DNA of 5,881 nt, taken from Accumulibacter sp. (GTDB lineage: Bacteria; Pseudomonadota; Gammaproteobacteria; Burkholderiales; Rhodocyclaceae). The translations under genes were made by a program, and so were the position numbers. The DNA lies in the NCBI GenBank assembly GCA_031267455.1, contig JAIRZC010000256.1:1-5881 (forward strand), given 5' to 3'. The notes beneath the pieces are model-generated. The model ran no database searches, was not told the DNA's origin, and saw only the letters and a program-made list of their open reading frames with translations. Shown here in pieces: positions 1 to 5,881 of the stretch; the stretch's first letter is position 1; every line of letters begins with the position of its first letter.

Positions 1-219
1 CTTGCGTACGACCATGAATACGGAGGCGAAGCCAAAGCGACGACGCAAGGGTACCGAATCGACGCGCCGAAACTAAAAGGCGGAAGCGGGCTCGTTGAAA
101 TCGGTCTGACGGCAAAACCGAGCGCAGGGAAGCCCTTCACGCTCGACGCGGGGATTCAGGGCTACGCCGGAAAACGCGAAGGCGTCGTCGGAAGCCTGCG
201 GATCAACTACTACTTCTGA
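1..219 (+). CDS. C-terminal end of an outer-membrane beta-barrel (probable autotransporter), partial
   Basis: The first frame is open from base 1 to a TGA at 217-219, giving 72 residues of a protein that starts upstream of the window. The segment alternates polar and hydrophobic residues in strand-like blocks (GLVEIGLTAKP, FTLDAGIQGYAG, VVGSLRINYYF) and ends in an aromatic Tyr-Tyr-Phe. A terminal Phe after an amphipathic strand is the usual signal for BAM-dependent insertion of outer-membrane barrels. The GYAGKREG turn and the final strand resemble the end of autotransporter translocator domains, so the barrel would sit in the outer membrane and export or anchor an upstream passenger. The passenger is not visible, so its function cannot be stated. 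An ordinary porin-like barrel is the main alternative. Confidence 0.7.
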   Translation, partial: LAYDHEYGGEAKATTQGYRIDAPKLKGGSGLVEIGLTAKPSAGKPFTLDAGIQGYAGKREGVVGSLRINYYF

Positions 220-288
220 GGGGGTGTGAGTGAAAAACCGCAGGCGCTGGCCGTTCTCGCCCCAAGCGCGAAGAAAAACGAAAGAGAC

Positions 289-365
289 TGCTGTCCCCTC
301 TCCCGCATAGCGGGAGAGGGTGCCCTGGCAAGGGCGGGTGAAGGTGGAATTGGACGGGGGGCATT
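289..365. repeat. 77-bp intergenic hairpin repeat, copy 1
   Basis: This copy matches the one at 470-546 at 68 of 77 positions with no indels. Its core is a perfect inverted repeat, CCCTCTCCCGC (296-306) and GCGGGAGAGGG (310-320), with the loop ATA. A conserved tail follows, containing GGCAAGGGCGGGTG and GGTGGAATTGGACGGG. The type resembles the short 'CCCTCTCCC...GGGAGAGGG' intergenic palindromes common in beta- and gammaproteobacteria. No T-tract follows on either strand, so it is not a classical intrinsic terminator. It may still protect the 3' end of the barrel mRNA. Confidence 0.8.
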
Positions 366-406
366 CCTTGATTTCAGCGCCCTGCGGGCGGAGAGTACGC
401 GACTGG

Positions 407-426
407 ATTCCCGCCTGCGCGGGAAT
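407..426. repeat. dRS3-like palindromic repeat
   Basis: The core is ATTCCCGC (407-414), loop CTGC, GCGGGAAT (419-426). It fits the neisserial dRS3 pattern ATTCCC-N8-GGGAAT exactly. The flanks CTGG before and GACGG after extend the familiar form found scattered through many proteobacterial genomes. In Neisseria such units are targets for filamentous-phage integration and for repeat-mediated rearrangement; whether that applies here is unknown. It lies between the two copies of the 77-bp repeat, making a composite block. Confidence 0.8.
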
Positions 427-469
427 GACGGGGTTGGGTGATGTGGGATTGGGGATCTGCGCAGGCGCT

Positions 470-546
470 TGCTGTCCCCTCTCCCGCTATGCGGGAGAGG
501 GGTTCCTGGCAAGGGCGGGTGAGGGTGGAATTGGACGGGCCGCATT
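470..546. repeat. 77-bp intergenic hairpin repeat, copy 2
   Basis: This is the second copy, in direct orientation 181 bp downstream of the first. The stem is 12 bp here (476-487 with 491-502) because one more C-G pair is present. The loop reads TAT where copy 1 has ATA; these are reverse complements. The remaining differences are concentrated just after the stem (502-504) and near the end (540-541). The 3' portion runs into a T-rich patch at 545-550. Confidence 0.8.
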
Positions 547-561
547 TTTTCCCCAGTAGGC

Positions 562-606
562 GATTGCCGGCGGGGGAATTACCCGCGGGCGGATTACCAT
601 CCGCCC
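562..606. repeat. Degenerate 15-bp tandem repeat with terminal hairpin
   Basis: Three adjacent 15-bp units can be read: GATTGCCGGCGGGGG (562-576), AATTACCCGCGGGCG (577-591) and GATTACCATCCGCCC (592-606). Units 1 and 2 agree at 11 of 15 positions; unit 3 is more divergent. Across the last junction lies a perfect 8-bp stem, GGGCGGAT (587-594) with ATCCGCCC (599-606), loop TACC. No T-tract follows. The tandem reading could be coincidence in GC-rich DNA; the hairpin is certain as sequence, its role is not. Confidence 0.4.
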
Positions 607-674
607 CTGCGCGCGGGGGGAGGTACTTCCCGAGCAAAGGGCCATAGCGAAATCTCTCTTTCCGGCGGAATTTC

Positions 675-1115
<441 letters not shown>

Positions 1116-1125
1116 TCCGCAAGAA

Positions 1126-1159
1126 CCTCGGGAAGACGTTCCGGCGAGGATACTCTTTT
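1126..1159 (+). terminator. Possible intrinsic terminator after glnB
   Basis: Eleven bases after the glnB stop, CCTCG-GGAA (1126-1134) can pair with TTCC (1139-1142) and CGAGG (1145-1149) around the loop GACG, with a two-G bulge. ATACTCTTTT follows. The interrupted stem and imperfect T-tract make this only a moderate candidate, but its position is right for ending a monocistronic glnB transcript. Confidence 0.4.
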
Positions 1160-1297
1160 CACGCCTGGGTGCACGGGTTTCGCCTGTCCGTCGCCGAAGA
1201 TCGATCAGGAAAGGAGACCGGCTTGCGGGCCTGCGGGCTTTGATCGGTCGGTGTCAAAAAGCTTGCGCCACGAAATCCATCAACAGTTTTTTCATAT
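1160..1297. other. Intergenic stretch with no recognisable gene
   Basis: Between the glnB terminator candidate and the ABC-transporter-like remnant no frame gives a recognisable protein. A short frame in the same phase as the remnant runs from about 1118 to a TGA at 1241-1243, without recognisable motifs. It may be further decayed coding sequence of the same former gene, but nothing in it proves this. Confidence 0.5.
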
Positions 1298-1624
1298 GGG
1301 CCGCCCGGAAGTTTCCGGCGCATGTCAATTGTGCGCCTTCGTCCTATCCGGGCGCGCCGCGCAGCAGACCGGCTTCTCGCCATCGCGAAAGCAGTTCCTC
1401 CCCTTTTGGACGCCGATTCGGAATTCAAGCTTTACGAATTGTTGAGAGCGGCTTTGCCCGATACGGGATTCATCGTTGCCGCGCACCGCAAACCCCTTGG
1501 TTTGGGCAACTATCGCCGTGTCGATCTATGCGCGAAGAGATTCGAGGAGACGACGCCCGCATCAATTCGCTTGCCGTGTGTCGGAGGGAAACATCGTACA
1601 ATTCGGGACTTTCGTGAATCCTGA
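1298..1624 (+). pseudogene. Decayed C-terminal remnant of an ABC-transporter ATPase
   Basis: Counting residues from an ATG at 1322, the frame reads LLDADSEFKLYELLRAALPD at 28-47, then TGFIVAAHRKPL. This fits the end of an ABC ATPase: D-loop (SALD), the helix after it (ESEARLYxLLRxxLPDT), the beta strand, and the switch histidine (His55, codon 1484-1486) as in GHR. The architecture recalls SbmA/YddA-like or other exporter NBDs. Just before it, GSFRRMSIVR resembles a corrupted signature helix (GEQQRLAIAR), and the place of Walker B (LLLDEATS) reads LLAIAKAVPP, lacking the Asp-Glu. No Walker A or membrane domain is present. After RRVDL (about 1528) the resemblance stops, although the frame runs on to TGA at 1622-1624. 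A GGAAG lies 10 bases before the ATG, so a short peptide could still be made, but it could not hydrolyse ATP. Similarity was judged by eye; exact ends are uncertain. Confidence 0.5.
1597..1602 (+). promoter_or_regulatory. Possible -10 box for pepN
   Basis: TACAAT matches the sigma-70 -10 consensus at 5 of 6 positions and would start transcription about 27 bases before the pepN ATG. The best -35-like hexamer, TTGCCG (1571-1576), is 20 bp away, longer than the ideal 17, so an activator or another upstream promoter may be needed. The box lies inside the tail of the ABC remnant frame. Confidence 0.3.
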
Positions 1625-1635
1625 AGAGCCTTTAC

Positions 1636-4311
1636 ATGATCGATGACGCCGTCCATGCCGCCGTCCGCCTCGAAGATTACACGCCGTCGCCCTGGCTGAT
1701 CGATTCGGTCCGGATAGATGTCGACATTCGTGCGGGCGAGACGATCGTCGGCGCGCGGCTTGAATGCGCGCGCAACCCGAAAACGCAAGGGGATGCGCCT
1801 TTTATCCTCGACGGCGAAGATCTGGAAACGCTTTTTGTCGGAATCGACGGAACGGAAATGTCCGCGGCGGCGTTCCGGATAGATGGCGGTCATCTGGTCA
1901 TCGACAGGGTTCCCGTGTCTTTCGTCCTTGAAACGCGGGTACGGATACGTCCCGATACGAACACGCGGCTTTCGGGGTTTTACCGGAGCCGCGACGGCTA
2001 TTTCACGCAGTGCGAGCCCGAGGGTTTTCGTCGGATTACCTGGTTCATCGACCGCCCCGACGTGATGGCGCGCTACATCGTGACGCTGCGCGCGGACAAG
2101 GCCGCCTTCCCTGTCCTGCTTTCCAATGGCAATCCCGTGGCGAGCGGGGACGAAACCGATGGTCGACATTTTGCCGTATGGGAAGACCCTTTCAGGAAGC
2201 CGAGCTATCTTTTCGCGATGGTCGCCGCGAAACTTGACGCGCTACGCGACACTTTTACGACGGCTTCGGGGAAAGAGGTCGCGCTTGCGATCCATGCCGA
2301 ACCCGGAAAGCTTGACCAGTGTACCCACGCGATGCGGGCGCTGAAAAAGGCGATGCGCTGGGATGAGGAGCGCTTTGGTCTCGAATGCGATCTCAAGCAT
2401 TATATGATCGTCGCGGTCGGTGATTTCAACATGGGCGCGATGGAGAACAAGGGCCTCAACATTTTCAACACGCGCTACGTGCTTGCGCGCGCGGATGTGG
2501 CGACCGACGCCGATTTCGAAAACATCGATCGTGTCGTTGCGCACGAATATTTCCACAACTGGACGGGTAACCGCGTGACCTGCCGCGACTGGTTCCAGCT
2601 TTCCCTGAAAGAAGGGCTGACCGTTTTCCGGGATCAGGAATTCGGCGCCGACACGCATGGTCGCGAGACGGCGCGCTTGGGCGACGCGCGTATTCTCCGC
2701 GCCGTCCAGTTTCCCGAGGATGCGGGACCGATGGCGCATCCGGTGCGTCCTGCGAGCTATGTCGAGATCAACAATTTTTATACGGCGACTGTCTATGAAA
2801 AAGGCGCGGAAATCGTCCGGATGATCCAGACCTTGATCGGACGCGATGCCTTTCGCAGGGGAATGGCGATCTATTTCGAGCGCCACGACGGCCAAGCCGT
2901 GACCTGTGACGATTTTGTCGTGGCGATGATGGCGGCGTCGAATTTCGATTTCGACCGCTTCATGATCTGGTATCGCCAGGCCGGAACGCCGAGGCTCAGC
3001 GCCTCGGGTGAATACGACGCCGAGGGAAAGCGCTACGTTTTGAAGCTCGCGCAGTCGTGTGACCCAACGCCGGGACAGCCGGAAAAACATCCCGCGCTGA
3101 TTCCTGTCGCGTTGGGCCTCGTCGGCCCCGACGGACGCGACTTCGATCTGTCGGAAGAATCTTCCACTGAAGTGGAAACGACGCGGGTTCTGCAACTGGC
3201 CGAAGCGGAGCAGATTTTCGTTTTCGAGAATATTCCCGCAAAACCGACGCCTTCGCTCCTGCGCGGCTTCTCCGCGCCGGTCAATCTCGACATCTCCTAC
3301 AGCGAAGCCGAACTCATGCATTTGTTTTCCTGCGACAGCGATCCTTTCAACCGCTGGGAGGCGGGACAGCGCCTGTTCAGCCGCCTGATCCTTGAAAACA
3401 CGGCACGCAGTGCCTTCGGAGACGCGATGAAGGTATCTGGCGCACTTGTCGATGCGGCGCGAAAGCTCCTGCGCGGGGGAAGCGCCCCGTCATTTATTGC
3501 GGAAGCATTGACACTGCCCAGCAAGGCGACACTTGCCGAAGCGATTGATTGCGTCGATCCCGAGGCGCTCCACTCCGCGCACGAGGCCCTGGCGCGATCA
3601 ATCGCCGCCGGCCTGGAGGCCGATTTTGCCGAATTCTACGCGCGCCTTGCGCCAGGGGGGGCGTACCGCCTCGACGCGGAAGATGTCGCGCGCCGCCGTC
3701 TGCGCAACCTCTGCCTTTCCTTCCTGAATGAACTCGATGTCCCGGAATACCGCCGCCTGGCCCTGGAGCAGTTCGAAAACGCCGATAATATGACAGATCA
3801 ACTTTCCGCGCTCTCTGCCCTTGTCAACGCGCCACTCGGAGAGCCGAAGAATCTCCGTGGGGATGGAATCATCGTGGAAGGGCAAAGGGCGCTGGACGCC
3901 TTTTACGCGCGATGGGCACACGAAGAACTCGTCGTCGACAAGTGGCTGGCCGTCCAGGCCGCCTGCCGCCGGGATGGAACGCTCGATCGCGTCGAGGCGC
4001 TGACCCGTCACCCGGCCTTCGATGCGCAAAATCCGAATAAAGTTTACGCGTTGCTCCGCGGTTTCGGTTCGAACTTCCGTCATTTCAATGCCGCGGACGG
4101 GAACGGCTACCGCTTCCTCGCCGCGTGGGCCGCAAAGATCGACCCCGTCAATCCGCAGGTCGCCTCGCGCCTTGCGCGCTGCTTCGACGGCTGGAGAAAA
4201 TTTTCCACCGCCCATCAAGCGCACGCGAGGGCCGCGCTGGAATCGCTGCGCGCGTGTGATGCCCTCTCGAAAGATGTTTTCGAGATTGTCGAAAAGCTTC
4301 TGGACGAGTGA
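1636..4311 (+). CDS. pepN: Aminopeptidase N, zinc metallopeptidase family M1
   Basis: This 891-residue protein is close to E. coli PepN (870). It is a cytoplasmic exopeptidase that removes N-terminal residues from peptides and completes ATP-dependent protein turnover. The substrate-anchoring GAMEN motif is at 267-271. The zinc site HEYFH is at 303-307 (His303, His307, catalytic Glu304), with the third ligand Glu326 in LKEGLT exactly 18 residues after the second His. The transition-state Tyr is Tyr387 in FYTATVYEKGAEIVRM. By comparison with E. coli the order is: N-terminal beta domain (to about 200), thermolysin-like catalytic domain (to about 450), small Ig-like domain (to about 555), then the helical C-terminal domain. 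There is no signal peptide. The ATG at 1636 gives the usual N-terminal length; GAAGAG seven bases upstream is a modest ribosome site. The gene converges on the parvulin gene and appears monocistronic. No key residue is missing. Confidence 0.97.
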   Translation: MIDDAVHAAVRLEDYTPSPWLIDSVRIDVDIRAGETIVGARLECARNPKTQGDAPFILDGEDLETLFVGIDGTEMSAAAFRIDGGHLVIDRVPVSFVLETRVRIRPDTNTRLSGFYRSRDGYFTQCEPEGFRRITWFIDRPDVMARYIVTLRADKAAFPVLLSNGNPVASGDETDGRHFAVWEDPFRKPSYLFAMVAAKLDALRDTFTTASGKEVALAIHAEPGKLDQCTHAMRALKKAMRWDEERFGLECDLKHYMIVAVGDFNMGAMENKGLNIFNTRYVLARADVATDADFENIDRVVAHEYFHNWTGNRVTCRDWFQLSLKEGLTVFRDQEFGADTHGRETARLGDARILRAVQFPEDAGPMAHPVRPASYVEINNFYTATVYEKGAEIVRMIQTLIGRDAFRRGMAIYFERHDGQAVTCDDFVVAMMAASNFDFDRFMIWYRQAGTPRLSASGEYDAEGKRYVLKLAQSCDPTPGQPEKHPALIPVALGLVGPDGRDFDLSEESSTEVETTRVLQLAEAEQIFVFENIPAKPTPSLLRGFSAPVNLDISYSEAELMHLFSCDSDPFNRWEAGQRLFSRLILENTARSAFGDAMKVSGALVDAARKLLRGGSAPSFIAEALTLPSKATLAEAIDCVDPEALHSAHEALARSIAAGLEADFAEFYARLAPGGAYRLDAEDVARRRLRNLCLSFLNELDVPEYRRLALEQFENADNMTDQLSALSALVNAPLGEPKNLRGDGIIVEGQRALDAFYARWAHEELVVDKWLAVQAACRRDGTLDRVEALTRHPAFDAQNPNKVYALLRGFGSNFRHFNAADGNGYRFLAAWAAKIDPVNPQVASRLARCFDGWRKFSTAHQAHARAALESLRACDALSKDVFEIVEKLLDE

Positions 4312-4358
4312 GGAAGGGTATTTCATCCCGCGAATATCCCCGGCGACGGATTGCCGGG

Positions 4359-4382
4359 CCGCCGATCTCGACGGCTCGGCGG
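4359..4382. other. Hairpin upstream of the shared terminator
   Basis: CCGCCGA (4359-4365) pairs perfectly with TCGGCGG (4376-4382) around a 10-base loop. The second arm (TCGGCGGAAAA) is nearly repeated at 4391-4400 (TCGGCGAAAA), so the downstream T-rich arm at 4411-4424 could pair with either. It probably acts with the adjacent stem-loop at the end of the pepN transcript. Confidence 0.4.
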
Positions 4383-4390
4383 AAAACGAA

Positions 4391-4424
4391 TCGGCGAAAA
4401 AACCTTTTTCGGTTTTTTCGCCGA
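4391..4424. terminator. Perfect stem-loop, probable bidirectional terminator between pepN and the parvulin gene
   Basis: TCGGCGAAAAAACC (4391-4404) pairs over all 14 bases with GGTTTTTTCGCCGA (4411-4424), loop TTTTTC. It lies 80 bases after the pepN stop and about 70 bases after the parvulin stop on the other strand, as expected for a terminator shared by convergent genes. The A/T runs lie inside the stem, not after it, so the layout is not textbook. Read on either strand, a T6 run sits in the 3' arm. Confidence 0.65.
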
Positions 4425-4451
4425 CCCTCCGGGGAATGCCCAAACAAGGCG

Positions 4452-4484
4452 CGGACGCTCACGGAGTGATCCGCAAAGCGTCCG
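4452..4484 (-). other. Inverted repeat just after the parvulin stop codon
   Basis: CGGACGCT (4452-4459) is the exact complement of AGCGTCCG (4477-4484), giving an 8-bp stem with a 17-base loop. It starts 12 bases beyond the parvulin stop on the minus strand. No T-tract follows directly, so it is more likely a 3'-end-protecting structure ahead of the shared terminator than a terminator itself. Confidence 0.4.
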
Positions 4485-4496
4485 TGTCGTGGAGAT

Positions 4497-5282
4497 TTAC
4501 TGCACTTTTGCCTTGGCGCGCAGTTCTTCGACGACTTTAGAGATGCCCTGTGTCTGTATTTGCTGTTCCAGGCGCGGCTTGACTTCATCGAACGCGGGGA
4601 AGCTCAGCGGGCGGGTGTCGTCGAGCCATATGACGTGATAACCGTATTCGCTCCTGACCGGAGTTTCGGTGTACTCCCCTTTTTTGAGCTTGGTGAGCGC
4701 ATCACCGAAAGGTTTGACGAAATTGCTCGGACTGTTCCAACCCAGATCGCCGTTCGTGTTTTTTGCGCTCGGGTCAATCGATTTTTTCACGAGGTCTTCG
4801 AACTTGGATCCCTGCTTGATCTCGGCGATGATTCCGGCGGCTTCGTTTTCCGAGGCGACGAGAATGTGGCGCAACTTGTATTCGGTGTCGCCGAAACGGG
4901 TTTTGAGATCCTCATAGCGCTTTTTCATCTGCGCTTCGGTGACCGGATTTTTGTTTACGTATTCCTGCAGGTAAGCGCCGATCAGCGCGTTCTGGCGCGC
5001 CGCTTCCATCTGCGCGGCGACGAGGGGGGTTTTGTCGAGCTTCGCCTTTTTCGCTTGTTCCACGAGAAGCGCGCGCCGAATGATCTCTTCGCGGACGGTT
5101 GTCGCGAGTTCGGGCGAATCCTGCATGCCCTGGGCTTTTTTCTCGGCGATCAGAAGGTTGGCCAGGCTGTTTGGAACGGCGACGCCGTTGACGGTGACAA
5201 ACGCTTTTTCAGCCGCCATGAGCGGGGCGGAAAAGAGGACGCTGGCCAAGAGACATACCGCGAGTTTCGATGGTTTTTGCAT
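4497..5282 (-). CDS. Periplasmic parvulin-type peptidyl-prolyl cis-trans isomerase
   Basis: This 261-residue secreted foldase would accelerate cis-trans isomerisation of Xaa-Pro bonds in exported and outer-membrane proteins. The N-terminus (MQKPSKLAVCLLASVLFSAP...) is a Sec signal peptide, with likely cleavage after LMA at residue 23. A helical SurA/PrsA-like segment follows (about 30-130), with EEIIRRALLVEQAKK and VTEAQMKKRYEDLK. The parvulin domain spans about 135-225: YKLRHILV with His139, the helix KFEDLVKKSIDPSAKNTNGDLGW, FVKPFGDAL, and the closing SEYGYHVIWL with His216. The tail returns to helix (VVEELRAKAK). The start at 5282 is backed by AAGGA (5293-5297 on the minus strand) ten bases upstream. 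A likely promoter lies further upstream, and yciB is 194 bases upstream on the same strand. It belongs to the PpiC/PrsA-like group common in betaproteobacteria; no specific gene name is warranted. Confidence 0.93.
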   Translation of the reverse strand: MQKPSKLAVCLLASVLFSAPLMAAEKAFVTVNGVAVPNSLANLLIAEKKAQGMQDSPELATTVREEIIRRALLVEQAKKAKLDKTPLVAAQMEAARQNALIGAYLQEYVNKNPVTEAQMKKRYEDLKTRFGDTEYKLRHILVASENEAAGIIAEIKQGSKFEDLVKKSIDPSAKNTNGDLGWNSPSNFVKPFGDALTKLKKGEYTETPVRSEYGYHVIWLDDTRPLSFPAFDEVKPRLEQQIQTQGISKVVEELRAKAKVQ

Positions 5283-5410
5283 TTTCAGTATTTCCTTCTG
5301 ACTGGGTTGATACTTTGAATTTGAATTGTTTCATGCAGCAGGATTCAGCGGAAAGCGTCGACGGATGGCAAGTGTTTCACCGGCGCCGCGTCCGAATGTC
5401 CAAGGCATGG

Positions 5411-5440
5411 ATTTTACACGAAATCGACCGTTGGGGTAAA
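5411..5440 (-). promoter_or_regulatory. Likely sigma-70 promoter of the parvulin gene
   Basis: On the minus strand, TTTACC (5435-5440, 4 of 6 to TTGACA) is followed after 18 bp by TAAAAT (5411-5416, 5 of 6 to TATAAT). Transcription would begin near 5404 and leave a leader of about 120 bases before the ATG at 5282. The gap between yciB and the parvulin gene is long enough for independent expression. No clear terminator was seen after yciB, so read-through is also possible. Confidence 0.45.
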
Positions 5441-5476
5441 ACGGAGGCAACGCTGGGGAAGAGCGCGGAATACGTG

Positions 5477-5881
5477 TCATTCGTTTTCCTCTCCTTCTTC
5501 TTCGGGGAGGTATTTCGAGATCAGGGGAGCTTGGAGCAGGGCGAACAGAAGCATCATGGAGAGACCGCCGAAAAGCTTGAAGTTGACCCAGATTTCCGTC
5601 GAAAGGCCGAGGAAAAAAGCGATGGCCAGGTTGGCAAGGCCCATGATGAAGAAACACGATGCCCAATACCGGTTCAAAATCGACCAGGCGGCGTCGGGTA
5701 ATTCGATTTGGGAAGCAAAGAGAGTGCGGATCAGGTTTTTCTTGAGAAACAACGAGCTTCCGACGAGCGAGAACGTGAAAAACCAATAGAGCGCGGTCGG
5801 CTTCCACTTGACGAAAGACTCGTCGCGCAAAAAGAGCGTTATTCCGCCCAGAAGAGTAATGATGACCAGATTGGCCAGAAG
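5477..5881 (-). CDS. yciB: Inner-membrane septation protein A (YciB/IspA family), partial
   Basis: The frame is open from the window edge to TGA at 5477-5479, giving 134 residues. E. coli YciB has 179, so roughly 45 N-terminal residues lie outside the window. The visible part has about four hydrophobic segments: LLANLVIITLLGGITLFL, ALYWFFTFSLVGSSLFL, WASCFFIMGLANLAIAFFL and LSMMLLFALLQAPLI. Family landmarks are DESFVKWKPTALYW, KKNLIRTLF and TEIWVNFKLFGG. YciB is an inner-membrane protein linked to septation and to envelope and cell-wall synthesis; its biochemical role is not settled. An in-frame TTG at 5830 could be mistaken for a start, but the homologous frame continues upstream of it to the edge. 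The C-terminus is short and acidic (EEEGEENE). The gene is on the same strand as the parvulin gene. Confidence 0.93.
   Translation of the reverse strand, partial: LLANLVIITLLGGITLFLRDESFVKWKPTALYWFFTFSLVGSSLFLKKNLIRTLFASQIELPDAAWSILNRYWASCFFIMGLANLAIAFFLGLSTEIWVNFKLFGGLSMMLLFALLQAPLISKYLPEEEGEENE

Noticed and set aside
226..441. Small plus-strand ORF from GTG at 226
   Set aside because: It reads through the hairpin repeat and the dRS3-like palindrome and ends in DSRLRGNDG, a well-known artefact of translating this repeat. No independent coding signal is seen.
289..546. Possible CRISPR array
   Set aside because: Only two copies exist, they are 77 bp long, and the sequence between them contains a different known repeat. 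There is no regular repeat-spacer pattern and no cas gene nearby.
2242..3321. Minus-strand frame of about 359 codons inside pepN
   Set aside because: It is a shadow frame common in GC-rich genes. The plus strand carries all PepN catalytic motifs across the same bases.
4560..5318. Plus-strand frame of about 252 codons opposite the parvulin gene
   Set aside because: It is antisense to a gene with a signal peptide, parvulin motifs and a ribosome site. Its translation mirrors the codon pattern of that gene.

Overview
The window reads as a chromosomal piece of a GC-rich Gram-negative bacterium, most likely a betaproteobacterium. The reasons are a PpiC-type secreted parvulin next to a YciB septation protein, a proteobacterial GlnB, an E. 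coli-type PepN, an autotransporter-like outer-membrane barrel end, and dRS3-like palindromes in the intergenic DNA. The genus cannot be told from the sequence alone.

Layout: (1) 1-219, + strand, is the last 72 residues of an outer-membrane beta-barrel protein, probably an autotransporter, whose start lies outside the window. (2) 220-776 has no convincing gene. It is packed with intergenic repeats: two 77-bp copies of a hairpin-bearing element exactly 181 bp apart, a dRS3-like palindrome between them, then a small degenerate 15-bp tandem repeat and another hairpin. (3) 777-1115, + strand, is glnB (PII nitrogen signal protein), followed by a possible terminator. (4) 1116-1635 has no intact gene, but 1298-1624 holds what looks like the decayed C-terminal end of an ABC-transporter ATPase. 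(5) 1636-4311, + strand, is pepN, a complete M1 aminopeptidase N. (6) 4312-4496 is the convergent intergenic region, with a perfect 14-bp hairpin that fits a shared terminator. (7) 4497-5282, - strand, is a secreted parvulin-type prolyl isomerase with its own likely promoter. (8) 5477-5881, - strand, is yciB, cut by the window edge.

The genes are mostly independent housekeeping functions: nitrogen sensing, peptide turnover, periplasmic protein folding and envelope maintenance at division. The two minus-strand genes may be partly co-transcribed, as both concern the envelope. I found no evidence for a new defence, mobile or regulatory system. The points most worth a second look are the repeat cluster at 289-546 and the ABC-transporter remnant before pepN.
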